Assembly: GCA_050945155.1 (NCBI GenBank)
Contig: JBMNSK010000008.1
Coordinates: 1-46,526, forward strand
Direction of reading: 5' to 3'
Source: JBMNSK01 sp050945155
GTDB taxonomy: Bacteria > Actinomycetota > Coriobacteriia > Coriobacteriales > Eggerthellaceae
Length of the DNA stretch: 46,526 nucleotides
Shown here piece after piece: positions 31,944-40,300 of this stretch. The translations under genes were made by a program, and so were the position numbers. Numbering within the stretch: the first letter of the stretch is position 1; each line of letters opens with the position of its first letter. The notes below the pieces were generated by a model. It searched no databases and was not told the origin of the DNA. It worked only from the letters and a program-made list of their open reading frames with translations.

Positions 31944-33227
31944 ATGGCCGAAACGCAAGTGGCTGGTCAGGCTACCTCACAGGGCGGGTTCATGCGCAAG
32001 ATAAAAAGCATTGGCCCCGGCGCTCTCGTCGCAGCAGGCTTCATTGGTCCTGGTACGGTTACAACTTGCACGGTTTCAGGTGCAAGTTATGGCTATACTA
32101 TGCTTTGGTGTCTGTTATTTGCAACCGTAGCGACGATTATCTTCCAGGAAATGGCATCAAGGATTGGTATCGTTTCACGCAAAGGTTTAGGCGAGAATAT
32201 TCGCGATCGAATTACCCACAATGCACTGAAATGGATTGCTATCGTAATTGTTTTGGTCGCTATCTTTGTCGGAAACATTGCCTATGAAACTGGCAACATT
32301 ACCGGCGGTATCTTAGGTATTCAGGCTGTTGCTCCTGATATCCCTATGATTCCTATCGTCATAGTCATAGGTATTCTGGCTTTCATTGCAATGTGGATAG
32401 GCAACTATCGTGTTGTTGAGGTTATCTTGACAGCCATCGTTGTATTCATGGGAATCGTCTTCCTCATTACGGCATTTGCTTCTCATCCTGACTGGGGAGC
32501 GGTTATCAACGGTCTGTTCGTTCCTCGCTTACCAGAAAATGATACAAAGGGAATTCTTGCCGCGGTCGGTTTGATCGGTACTACTATTGTTCCTTATAAC
32601 CTCTTCCTGCATGCATCAAGTGCAGCAGAGCGCTTTAAGGACCCTGACCAGATTTCCGATGCACGTTTTGACACGATTCTTTCGATTGGCCTAGGTGGCA
32701 TCATTTCCATGGCTATCGTAATTTGTGCAGCTGCTAATATCTTTGGAACCGGTGTTGAGGTTACCAACGGTAAAGATATGGCTATTGCTTTGCAGCCTTT
32801 GATGGGTTCATGGGCAACCTGGATGATTGGCCTTGGCCTTCTTGCTGCAGGTTTTTCAAGCACCATCACCGCATCGCTTTCGGCTGCCTATGCGGTTAAC
32901 GGCGTATTGGGTTGGAAAAAGACCCTCAAGGATCTTCGCTTCAAAATCATCTGGATTATCGTTTTGTTCTGCGGCTGCTTCATGGCTGTTGCACTGGGTA
33001 AAAGTCCGACAGAACTTATTTTGGTCGCGCAGGCGGCAAACGCTATTTTGTTGCCCGTTATGGCCTTCTTTGTCATCTACTGCGCGAATGGCAAGGACCT
33101 CGGAAACTTCCGCAACCATGCATTTGCAAACATTGCCGGTATTATCATCATTATTATTACGCTCTTCATTTGCTGGCGTAATCTCTCAAGCTTCCTTGTG
33201 TCTCTGCAGACACTTATTGGTGGCTAG
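31944..33227 (+). CDS. Nramp-related transporter with altered metal motifs
   Basis: 427 residues, eleven helices of the Nramp (LeuT-like) fold. Helix 1 reads AAGFIGPGTVTTCTVSGASYGYTMLW, where the usual DPGN is G35-P36-G37-T38. Helix 6 reads TTIVPYNLFLHASS, where the usual MPHN is V216-P217-Y218-N219. Manganese and iron carriers need that Asp, Asn, Met and His, so this protein is unlikely to be a classic metal carrier. Bacillus subtilis YcsG, an Nramp relative beside pxpA (ycsF) and a DUF1445 gene (ycsI), offers a close parallel, and here too an oxoprolinase cluster is adjacent, on the opposite strand. A role in oxoproline or organic-acid transport is inferred. Strong AGGAGGG site, own terminator. 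Confidence 0.88.
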   Translation: MAETQVAGQATSQGGFMRKIKSIGPGALVAAGFIGPGTVTTCTVSGASYGYTMLWCLLFATVATIIFQEMASRIGIVSRKGLGENIRDRITHNALKWIAIVIVLVAIFVGNIAYETGNITGGILGIQAVAPDIPMIPIVIVIGILAFIAMWIGNYRVVEVILTAIVVFMGIVFLITAFASHPDWGAVINGLFVPRLPENDTKGILAAVGLIGTTIVPYNLFLHASSAAERFKDPDQISDARFDTILSIGLGGIISMAIVICAAANIFGTGVEVTNGKDMAIALQPLMGSWATWMIGLGLLAAGFSSTITASLSAAYAVNGVLGWKKTLKDLRFKIIWIIVLFCGCFMAVALGKSPTELILVAQAANAILLPVMAFFVIYCANGKDLGNFRNHAFANIAGIIIIIITLFICWRNLSSFLVSLQTLIGG

Positions 33228-33249
33228 GATAGGTTAAATTTCTGCATGA

Positions 33250-33285
33250 ATAAGCCCCGCTCGTCATGGCGGGGCTTATTTTTTA
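33250..33285 (+). terminator. Terminator after the Nramp-related gene
   Basis: ATAAGCCCCGC pairs perfectly with GCGGGGCTTAT around eight bases and continues into seven T. It lies between convergent genes. Confidence 0.93.
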
Positions 33286-33350
33286 CGCATGCATTATTAA
33301 TGGATTTTCAGGATATCTAAGAGCTGAGAAGTGCTCCAAAGGGCAGTTTT

Positions 33351-34106
33351 CTAGAAAGCCTTGATATCAATTCCTGCTGTCTTAAAGGCACGACGTAAGT
33401 CTCGTACGAATTCAAGGGCTTTAACGTTATCGCCATGTACGCAGATAGTATCAGCCTGAATTTCTATAATCTTGCCGTGCTCGCTTTCGAGCTTTCCCTC
33501 TTTAATGACGTCAATAGCACGCTTGATGGCGAAGTCTTCATCAGTAATGACGGCGTTGTCCAGTGATCGGGGAACAAGAACACCTTCATCGGTATAGTTG
33601 CGATCCATAAAAAATTCCTGAGCAACACGAAGCCCTTGGGACTGTCCCGCTTCGACAAGGTTGCCGTTCGCAAGAGCAATTAATGCTAGTTGGGGATTAA
33701 AGTCATGTACGGCTGCTGCAATAGCCTCTGCTTGCGGTTTATCAATTGCCGCATGGTTATAGAGTTGACCATGAGGTTTTACATGATGCAAGGAGACGCC
33801 TTGTGCTTGGCAGAACGCATGAAGAGCGCCAATTTGGTAGAGCACCGTCGCATACACTTCATCTGGGTTTAAGCGCATGTCCCGCCTTCCAAAACCCTGA
33901 AGATCGGGATATCCGGGGTGTGCTCCAACAGCCACACCTGCCTCTTTTGCCAAGGCAATGGTTTTGCGCATTACCTGGGGGTCGCCCGCATGAAAGCCGC
34001 AAGCGACGTTCGCAGAAGAAATGAGCGGGATAACCTTTTCATCCAGGCCGAGTTTGTACCTGCCGAAGCTTTCGCCTAGATCACAGTTCAATTCAACGGT
34101 ATGCAT
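33351..34106 (-). CDS. pxpA: 5-oxoprolinase subunit A (LamB/YcsF family)
   Basis: 251 residues. With PxpB and PxpC it opens 5-oxoproline (pyroglutamate) to glutamate using ATP. The N-terminal ELNCDLGESFG, ANVACGFHAGDP, GAHPGYPD and VKPHGQLYNH are signature segments; ICVHGDN lies near the end. The start at 34106 is chosen because MHTVELNCDLGESFG begins the domain; longer frames add unrelated residues. It begins eight bases after the DUF1445 stop, the last gene of the cluster in transcription order. Confidence 0.95.
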   Translation of the reverse strand: MHTVELNCDLGESFGRYKLGLDEKVIPLISSANVACGFHAGDPQVMRKTIALAKEAGVAVGAHPGYPDLQGFGRRDMRLNPDEVYATVLYQIGALHAFCQAQGVSLHHVKPHGQLYNHAAIDKPQAEAIAAAVHDFNPQLALIALANGNLVEAGQSQGLRVAQEFFMDRNYTDEGVLVPRSLDNAVITDEDFAIKRAIDVIKEGKLESEHGKIIEIQADTICVHGDNVKALEFVRDLRRAFKTAGIDIKAF

Positions 34107-34113
34107 AAAACAC

Positions 34114-34950
34114 CTAATTCCTAAGGTCAATATTTTTTGTGTCGGTAATAAGCATACAACCAGGAGCATGAGTTATAGCCAGGGGTGGCTTAGAGCTCAT
34201 CACGACGGACTGGGGAGTAACGCCGCATGCCCAAAACACGGGAACTTCACCATCATAGAGAGGAACTGGGTCTCCGAAATCTGGTTTCGAAATGTCTTTA
34301 ATGCCGATGATGCTTGGGTCGCCGATGTGTACCGGTGCACCGTGCACTTTCGGTATAGCCCCAGACAAAAGCGTTGCCTTAACCACGTCTTGGTGGCGAA
34401 TGGGTCGCATGGAAACAACCATATTTCCCTTCATGGTACCGGCAGGTTCGCAAGCAATATTTGTCTTAAACATGGGGACGTTTAAACCAAGGGTGTTATG
34501 GCGAATTTCAATACCCGCTTCAATAAGTTCAGATTCAAACGAAAACGAACAGCCGATGATAAAGGATACGAAGTCGTCCCGCCACAAAGACTCAATATCT
34601 GTTATTTCCTCTACCAGCTTGCCGTCTTTGTAGACGCGGTAGCGGGGAAAGTCTTTAGCTATATCGCAGTCTTGCGCACAGATTTTTGTCTGCCGTGAAC
34701 CAACTTCAGTTACTTCAAGAAGAGGGCAGGGTTTAGGATTGCGCTGCGCAAAGAGAAGGAAGTCATATGCTTGGTCTTTCGGGAGGATAATGAGGTTTGC
34801 TTGCGCATACCCAGGACACAGACCGCTTGTGGGCGCATCATAGTGACCTTCTCGAATGAGGTGCCGCGCGATGCGTGGCGTACTTTTTTGTATATCTCTC
34901 CAAACTATCTCATCGACGTTTCTTGGTTTTACGAGTGTGGGCGCTGCCAT
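34114..34950 (-). CDS. DUF1445 / D-glutamate cyclase-like protein (YcsI type)
   Basis: 278 residues. Signature segments: TSGLCPGYAQANLIILP near residue 45, FVSFIIGCSFSFESELIEAGI, and a conserved end GDPVPLYDGEVPVFWACGVTPQ with HAPGCMLITD. The family is annotated as a putative hydro-lyase; the DUF1445 domain is part of the mammalian D-glutamate cyclase, which forms 5-oxo-D-proline. In this cluster a matching role (glutamate to oxoproline, or a related cyclisation) is attractive but inferred. GAGGTGAG precedes the ATG. Confidence 0.88.
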   Translation of the reverse strand: MAAPTLVKPRNVDEIVWRDIQKSTPRIARHLIREGHYDAPTSGLCPGYAQANLIILPKDQAYDFLLFAQRNPKPCPLLEVTEVGSRQTKICAQDCDIAKDFPRYRVYKDGKLVEEITDIESLWRDDFVSFIIGCSFSFESELIEAGIEIRHNTLGLNVPMFKTNIACEPAGTMKGNMVVSMRPIRHQDVVKATLLSGAIPKVHGAPVHIGDPSIIGIKDISKPDFGDPVPLYDGEVPVFWACGVTPQSVVMSSKPPLAITHAPGCMLITDTKNIDLRN

Positions 34951-35106
34951 GTTCTCACCTCAGTCCTTCAGGACATGTCTTACTCGCATGCCCTATTCGG
35001 TTCCTTGGGTGAGAAAACTTAGGTGCGCACAAACAAACAATCTCAGATTAAAGCAATCTAAGCCAGGTAAACGTAGTTGGTGTCAGTCGGTTTGAGATGT
35101 GCGACG

Positions 35107-36456
35107 CTAGACCTCACCCTTAAGGAAGTTTTCAATAAAGCCGGTATCTGCAAGCCCGGCTTTAAATGTCTCATTTTCCATAATAGAGTATTGAAAATCG
35201 AGGTTCGTGGAAACTCCGACGATGACCATTTCTTCGAGGGCAGTGCGCATTTTAGCTATCGCTTCGCGCCTGTTTCGACCCTGAACAATAACTTTTGCAA
35301 TCATTGAGTCGTAGTAGGGTGTAATTTCAAACCCGTCGAAGGTGGCTGTATCGACGCGTACGCCGTTTCCACCCGGAAGGTGCATCTGGGCGATGGTTCC
35401 CGGACTTGGCATGAAATTCTTTTCGGGAATTTCAGCATTAATGCGGCACTCGATGGCATGACCGTGGAGTTGGATATCGTCTTGGGTAAACGATAGGGTT
35501 TCACCTGCGGCTACGCGGATCATTTCGCCCACGATGTCGGAATAGGTGACCATTTCAGTTACGGAATGTTCAACCTGGATACGCGTATTCATCTCCATGA
35601 AATAGTAGTTACGGTCTGGGTCAAGCAAGAACTCGACAGTTCCTGCAGACGTATAACCTGCAGCACGAGCCGCTTTAACTGCGTCATCCATCATGTGTTT
35701 ACGCAGTTCCTCATCCAAAAATGGAGAGGGGCTTTCCTCAATCATTTTTTGGTGGTTGCGCTGTATTGAACAATCACGTTCGCCCATAGCAACGATGTTG
35801 CCATGGGTATCCGCAATAACTTGAATCTCTACGTGGCGAGGATTTTTTACGAAGCGCTCAAGATACATAGTATTGTCGCCAAAGGCATTCTGGCTTTCGC
35901 GCTGGGCAATATTGAACTGGTCAGTGAAGTCGTCCTCATTATAGGAAACGCGCATGCCCTTACCGCCGCCTCCTGAGGAGGCTTTAATCATAATTGGCCA
36001 ACCAATTTCTTTTGCCTCTTTAAGCGCGGTATCTACATCATGAACGCCGTGGTTGGTGCCGGGCACAACGGGAACGTGAGCTTCTGCCATGGTCCTGCGT
36101 GCCTGACTTTTATTGCCCATGCGGTCGATAACTTCCGGTGTCGGACCAATAAAGACGATGTCGTTATCACGGCATAGTTTTGCAAAGGTAGCATTTTCTG
36201 CGAGAAAGCCGTAGCCAGGATGAATGGCGTCTGCGCCGGTTCCCTCTGCAGCAGCAAGAATGGCTGTTGTGTTGAGGTATGAGTCACGTGCAGGAGGTGG
36301 TCCAATGCAAACCGCCTCATCTGCAAGGTAGACGTGCAAAGAATGCTTGTCTGCCGTTGAGTATACGGCAACGGTCTTAATATCCATTGCGCGGCAGGCA
36401 CGAATAATACGTACAGCAATCTCTCCGCGGTTGGCTATGAGAATTTTCTTGAACAT
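35107..36456 (-). CDS. accC: Biotin carboxylase
   Basis: 449 residues, standard length. Carboxylates biotin on the carrier protein with ATP and bicarbonate. The N-terminal KILIANRGEIAVRIIRA, the ATP-grasp loop KASSGGGGKGMRV, the biotin-pocket HVEIQVIADTHGN and the catalytic MNTRIQVEHSVTEM are all intact. Accompanied by accB but by no accA or accD in this window; instead KipI/KipA-type proteins are in the same unit, as in urea carboxylase. The true acceptor of the carboxyl group is therefore uncertain. The ribosome site is weak and the start lies 24 bases from the end of accB. Confidence 0.95.
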   Translation of the reverse strand: MFKKILIANRGEIAVRIIRACRAMDIKTVAVYSTADKHSLHVYLADEAVCIGPPPARDSYLNTTAILAAAEGTGADAIHPGYGFLAENATFAKLCRDNDIVFIGPTPEVIDRMGNKSQARRTMAEAHVPVVPGTNHGVHDVDTALKEAKEIGWPIMIKASSGGGGKGMRVSYNEDDFTDQFNIAQRESQNAFGDNTMYLERFVKNPRHVEIQVIADTHGNIVAMGERDCSIQRNHQKMIEESPSPFLDEELRKHMMDDAVKAARAAGYTSAGTVEFLLDPDRNYYFMEMNTRIQVEHSVTEMVTYSDIVGEMIRVAAGETLSFTQDDIQLHGHAIECRINAEIPEKNFMPSPGTIAQMHLPGGNGVRVDTATFDGFEITPYYDSMIAKVIVQGRNRREAIAKMRTALEEMVIVGVSTNLDFQYSIMENETFKAGLADTGFIENFLKGEV

Positions 36457-36480
36457 ATACCGACTGTCTTTCTTCTATAC

Positions 36481-36960
36481 CTACTGCTTGGTTGAGATCC
36501 TGAACAGTACCTGGTCGTATTCGACCTGCGTACCATTAGCAGCAAGTATTTCGGTTACGATGCCGGGCGTTGGGGAAGTAATCTCATTCATCATTTTCAT
36601 TGCTTCAACAATGCCGAGTGTTTGGCCGGCGAGCACTTCTTGACCAACTTTGACAAACGGTTCCTCATCAGGGCTTGGACTCTCATAGAACGTGCCTACC
36701 ATGGGGCTGCGCACCAAGGTATCCCCGTTTGCGTCCTCGCGAGAGTTCAGGCTGTCAGCGCCTTCGGTAACGCCATTCGAGTCGGCACGCGAATCGAGGA
36801 GCTGGCGCACACGTTCTGCCATGTGGGGGATGTCGGTACCAGATAAAACGCTCGCGTTGCGCTCGAGCTCAATTTTTACGTCACCATCATCAAAACGAAG
36901 TGCCGAAAGGTTAGCTTCGTCCATGATGGTAAGTAGTTCTTTAATATTATCGGTGTTCAT
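36481..36960 (-). CDS. accB: Biotin carboxyl carrier protein
   Basis: 159 residues. The biotinyl domain at the C terminus has the lysine in VEAMKMMNEITSP, preceded by MVGTFYESPSPDEEPFVKVGQ. An N-terminal part of about 80 residues (LLTIMDEANLSALRFDDGDVKIELER) and a flexible linker are normal for AccB. AAAGGAG precedes the ATG. It is followed closely by accC and preceded, 20 bases away, by pxpC. Confidence 0.95.
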   Translation of the reverse strand: MNTDNIKELLTIMDEANLSALRFDDGDVKIELERNASVLSGTDIPHMAERVRQLLDSRADSNGVTEGADSLNSREDANGDTLVRSPMVGTFYESPSPDEEPFVKVGQEVLAGQTLGIVEAMKMMNEITSPTPGIVTEILAANGTQVEYDQVLFRISTKQ

Positions 36961-36980
36961 CCATACTCCTTTGCCGTGCT

Positions 36981-38093
36981 CTAGAGCTTTGTATCATGAT
37001 AAGAAGTTTTCTTCCTAAAGTAAGACTTATCTTCAATCCAAATTTTTTCTTTTGCCGAAATAAGGGCTTGTGCCTCTAAGATGGGAGTGAGCCTGCGTGC
37101 CGTTCGACGTGGCGAGGTGTCTCCATAGGAAGGGCGTCGCACCATGCGGGCTAACGCTTTCATATGAAGCGACTCTTCGCGATACAAACGCTGCGCTTCT
37201 TGAACGCTAATAGAGGTGAAACGAATTTTCCTACCGGGAGCGCACTGCACGAGTTTTGGGGTATCAACTGAGGCAACCGTACCAATCTTGGTATAGCCAC
37301 CCGTTGTTTGGCGGTCAGCAAGCATGATAATAGGACGACCGTGGCTGGGAACCTGAATAGCACCAAAGGCTATTCCATCAGAAATAATGTCTGATCCATG
37401 CTTGGTTTCTATACTAGGTCCGTCCAAGCGATAACCCATGCGGTCGCATTGATTTGTCGTTGTATAGGGCTCGCTCAGAAAAGTGTCGATCCCTTTTTGA
37501 GTAAAGAGATTATCTTGCGGCCCGAGTACCACCCGGAGTAAGAGCTCCTCTTCGTTATAGCCGTAGTACTCATCTTCTCCTTCCAAGAAGTGAGAGCTTA
37601 GGTTCGGTAAGTAATCGACGTTCTTCGTCACAAAAGGCAAGTAGTCGCCGGTACTTAATGCGCGTCCTTTCCACCCACCGATGCCGCATTTCAGATTTGT
37701 GGAATAGCTTCCCATCACCTCAGGCATCTCGATGCTTCCTCCTGCAATGGCAAGGTAGCCGAAGACTCCCTGCGAAGAAGCGGTAAAGGAAAGCACCGAA
37801 GACCGCTTGACGGGTATGGCCTTATACATTGGTATGGCTTTGCCGTCGAGCTTCGGGTGAAAGTTTCCGCCAGTGATGGCAATAAAAGTATTCGTTGTAA
37901 AACGCAGCGTAGGTCCGGTAAGACAAAATTCAAGCACCGGAGTGTTTAGCGGATTATCAACCAGAATGTTCGCGATAAAAAATGCGCGCGTGTCCATAAC
38001 GCCGGAGGGAGAAAAACCGCTGCCCATATAGCCATGGCGGCCGAGATCTTGGATTGTCGTGGAGATGCCTGGTTTATTAGCGGTAAATCCCAT
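36981..38093 (-). CDS. pxpC: 5-oxoprolinase subunit C (KipA, urea-amidolyase-related)
   Basis: 370 residues, biotin-dependent carboxyltransferase superfamily. Typical features: KPGISTTIQDLGRHGYMGSG at the start, GVMDTRAFFIANILVDNP, LEFCLTGPTLRF, a strand pair around residue 90 and RMGYRLDGPSIE. SDGIAFGAIQVPSHGRPIIML ends the core. An added tail of about 80 residues includes a Pro- and Arg-rich stretch and HDTKL end. Works with PxpB and PxpA on oxoproline; the same domain in urea carboxylase receives the carboxyl group. Begins one base after the pxpB stop, with GAGGAGG inside the end of pxpB, so coupled. Confidence 0.92.
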   Translation of the reverse strand: MGFTANKPGISTTIQDLGRHGYMGSGFSPSGVMDTRAFFIANILVDNPLNTPVLEFCLTGPTLRFTTNTFIAITGGNFHPKLDGKAIPMYKAIPVKRSSVLSFTASSQGVFGYLAIAGGSIEMPEVMGSYSTNLKCGIGGWKGRALSTGDYLPFVTKNVDYLPNLSSHFLEGEDEYYGYNEEELLLRVVLGPQDNLFTQKGIDTFLSEPYTTTNQCDRMGYRLDGPSIETKHGSDIISDGIAFGAIQVPSHGRPIIMLADRQTTGGYTKIGTVASVDTPKLVQCAPGRKIRFTSISVQEAQRLYREESLHMKALARMVRRPSYGDTSPRRTARRLTPILEAQALISAKEKIWIEDKSYFRKKTSYHDTKL

Positions 38094-38094
38094 G

Positions 38095-38823
38095 CTATAC
38101 CTCCTCTATGACAATCTCGTACTCATAGGCATTCGCCTTTATCTGCGCTTCGATGGCGTGGTAGTCCTCAGTAGAGATTGGGACAAAGCGCAGATAGTCG
38201 CCTGCTTCATAAAGAATAGGTTTTTTGCGTTCAGGGTCATAGGGACGAACCGGGGTGCGTCCGATAATCTGCCATCCTCCTGGAGAGTCAAGCGGATAAA
38301 TGCCCGTTTGCGCTCCACCAATACCGACAGAGCCCGCAGGAATGACCGTGCGCGGGACTTCAAGGCGTGGGGTATGGAGTCGCTCATCGAGGCCGCCGAG
38401 GTATGCAAAACCCGGTAGAAAACCGAGCATATCAATGAGGTAGTCGTGACCGGAGTGAAATTTTATGACCTCAGCTACTGAAAGGTTTGCATGGTCAGCA
38501 ACCGTTTCAATATCTGGTCCATATTCGTCGCCATAGCGAACGGGAATCTTGAAGATACGCCGTATATGAGAGCTCATGCCGCTGAGGCCGCGCAGTTTGC
38601 CACGGACGCGCGTGACCAAGGTATCGAAGTCTATGACAAGTGGGTCATAACAGATCATGAGCGAGCAAAACGTAGGCACCAGCTCCATGACGCCTTCGAT
38701 GGAATCCTCAGAAAGCGTGTTGGCCGCCGTGCGGATAAGCATACTGGTTTCGGGAGATATGGTTTGGGAAAAAACCAGGTTAATTGCTGAATCTCCCGCT
38801 ATGGTGATTGTGTATTCCGCCAT
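38095..38823 (-). CDS. pxpB: 5-oxoprolinase subunit B (KipI, allophanate hydrolase subunit 1-like)
   Basis: 242 residues. Family segments: GDSAINLVFSQTISPE at the start, LMICYDPLVIDF, IPVRYGDEYGPDIETVA, and the central FHSGHDYLIDMLGFLPGFAYLGGLDERLHTPR, read here in parts. GIYPLDSPGGWQIIGRTP closes the domain. First gene of the cluster in transcription order, with GAGAAGGA before the ATG. KipI proteins of Bacillus also inhibit a sporulation kinase, but the PxpC and PxpA partners here favour the oxoprolinase role. Confidence 0.93.
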   Translation of the reverse strand: MAEYTITIAGDSAINLVFSQTISPETSMLIRTAANTLSEDSIEGVMELVPTFCSLMICYDPLVIDFDTLVTRVRGKLRGLSGMSSHIRRIFKIPVRYGDEYGPDIETVADHANLSVAEVIKFHSGHDYLIDMLGFLPGFAYLGGLDERLHTPRLEVPRTVIPAGSVGIGGAQTGIYPLDSPGGWQIIGRTPVRPYDPERKKPILYEAGDYLRFVPISTEDYHAIEAQIKANAYEYEIVIEEV

Positions 38824-38963
38824 CTATCCTTCTCAAACCGACAACGTTTTTGCCGTCGCATGCAAAGACCCGATTAAGTTGTAGAATAGGGTGGCTTTAT
38901 TGCTGGACCAGCGGTCGTTGTGCGCAGATTTTTGTATATTTCGTAACAGGGATTCTACCATAG

Positions 38964-39680
38964 ATGGAACAAGTGATATTTGCCGTCGCGTTCTTTGCGG
39001 CATATACCATACAAGCGATAACAGGGTTTGCAGGTAACGTTTTTTCTATGCCTGTTGCGACCATGTTTTTCGGGCTCGACGCTGCGGTCGCCATCTTAAA
39101 CACGACGAGTTTTCTTGCTTGCGGCCTTCTTGCAGTACTTAACTACCGCCATATCGTTTGGAAAGAACTTGGGAAGATAGCCGGCATCATGTTGCCGTTC
39201 GTTATCTTGGGCATATGGCTCGACAGCGTCATCCCTCTTCCTGCTCTCTTAAAAATTTTCGGTGTTGTGGTGATTTTAGTCGGCATTCGCAACCTTTTAA
39301 CAAAAGAGCAGCGCTTCATGCCTGAATGGCTCATGATTCTAATCATTATGCTCGCGGGGTTAATCCAGGGCATGTTTGTCTCCGGTGGAGCGCTTCTGGT
39401 TATTTATGCCATTCAGAAGTTTCAAGATAAGCTAAAGTTTCGGGCTACCTTATCTGCGCTGTGGGCAATTTTTAACCTCTTCTATGCGCTTATTGCTTTG
39501 TATCGCGGGTACTTCACTGTTGAGGTTGTCTCGCTCATTATTATCTGCATTCCCTTAGCTATGCTTGCTACCTTTTTGGGTGCGCGTCTTATCAAGCACA
39601 TCAGTCAGCAGAAGTTTCTCATCTTTGTGTATTGGCTTCTTATTGCAATCGGTGTTCTTCTGATTTTCTCTCAGGTATAA
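38964..39680 (+). CDS. TauE/SafE-family membrane permease
   Basis: 238 residues, seven to eight helices. The two family repeats begin QAITGFAGNVFSMPV near residue 19 and LAGLIQGMFVSGGALLVIY near residue 130. These proteins export or import small anions such as sulfite, sulfoacetate or related compounds; substrate unknown here. Divergent from pxpB with a 140-base gap. A weak ribosome site (AGGGA, about twelve bases off). Confidence 0.88.
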   Translation: MEQVIFAVAFFAAYTIQAITGFAGNVFSMPVATMFFGLDAAVAILNTTSFLACGLLAVLNYRHIVWKELGKIAGIMLPFVILGIWLDSVIPLPALLKIFGVVVILVGIRNLLTKEQRFMPEWLMILIIMLAGLIQGMFVSGGALLVIYAIQKFQDKLKFRATLSALWAIFNLFYALIALYRGYFTVEVVSLIIICIPLAMLATFLGARLIKHISQQKFLIFVYWLLIAIGVLLIFSQV

Positions 39681-39832
39681 GAAGCGCCTTGGTATGCAGC
39701 GCCATTAGTACAATAATCATATTTCCGCAGGGTAACTAAATCGTTTTAGGCCTTTATCCTGCGCTACAATACGCCTAGAGCTTAGGCCGCGCAGAGCGCG
39801 GGAAATATCCGCCAACAACAAAGGAGTTTCTC

Positions 39833-40300
39833 ATGGCAGAGTATAAGCGTATTTTTGCAGCACTAGACGGAGGCACTACGCAGGAATTGGTTGCTCGCCG
39901 TGCAATCGAAATTGCCAAGCAGCAAAAGGCCTCTTTGCTCTTTGGTCACGTTGTTGATTCTGTTCCTTATGAAGCGCATGGCGTTGACTTCGGCGCCGAC
40001 TTTGCAGATCTTTGCGATAGCGCCCTCAAGCGCATTGAGGATGATTTGGCAGATGTTTTGGCTGAAGCGCGCGCTTCCTCAGAGATTCCTTCGGTAGAGA
40101 TTAAGGTAAGGGCCGGCCGTATTAATGACACTTTGGCTGACAGCCTTATCGAACCCTACGAGCCAGACTTAGTAATCTGTGCTGCTCGCGGGCTTTCAAA
40201 TATCCGCTATGCCTTTGTAGGAAGCGTTTCAACCTTCCTTATTAGAAATATGGACTGCGACGTTTTGGTTATCAAACCCAAGGAAGAACAAGATGCTTAA
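39833..40300 (+). CDS. Universal stress protein UspA family
   Basis: 155 residues. Begins KRIFAALDGGTTQELVARRA and ends GLSNIRYAFVGSVSTFLI followed by MDCDVLVIK, the expected strand. The glycine-rich nucleotide motif is partly changed (AARGLSNIRYAFVGS), so ATP binding is likely but not certain. AAAGGAG precedes the ATG. Its last eight bases overlap the start of the aminotransferase gene. A TACAAT -10-like hexamer lies at 39765-39770. Confidence 0.92.
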   Translation: MAEYKRIFAALDGGTTQELVARRAIEIAKQQKASLLFGHVVDSVPYEAHGVDFGADFADLCDSALKRIEDDLADVLAEARASSEIPSVEIKVRAGRINDTLADSLIEPYEPDLVICAARGLSNIRYAFVGSVSTFLIRNMDCDVLVIKPKEEQDA

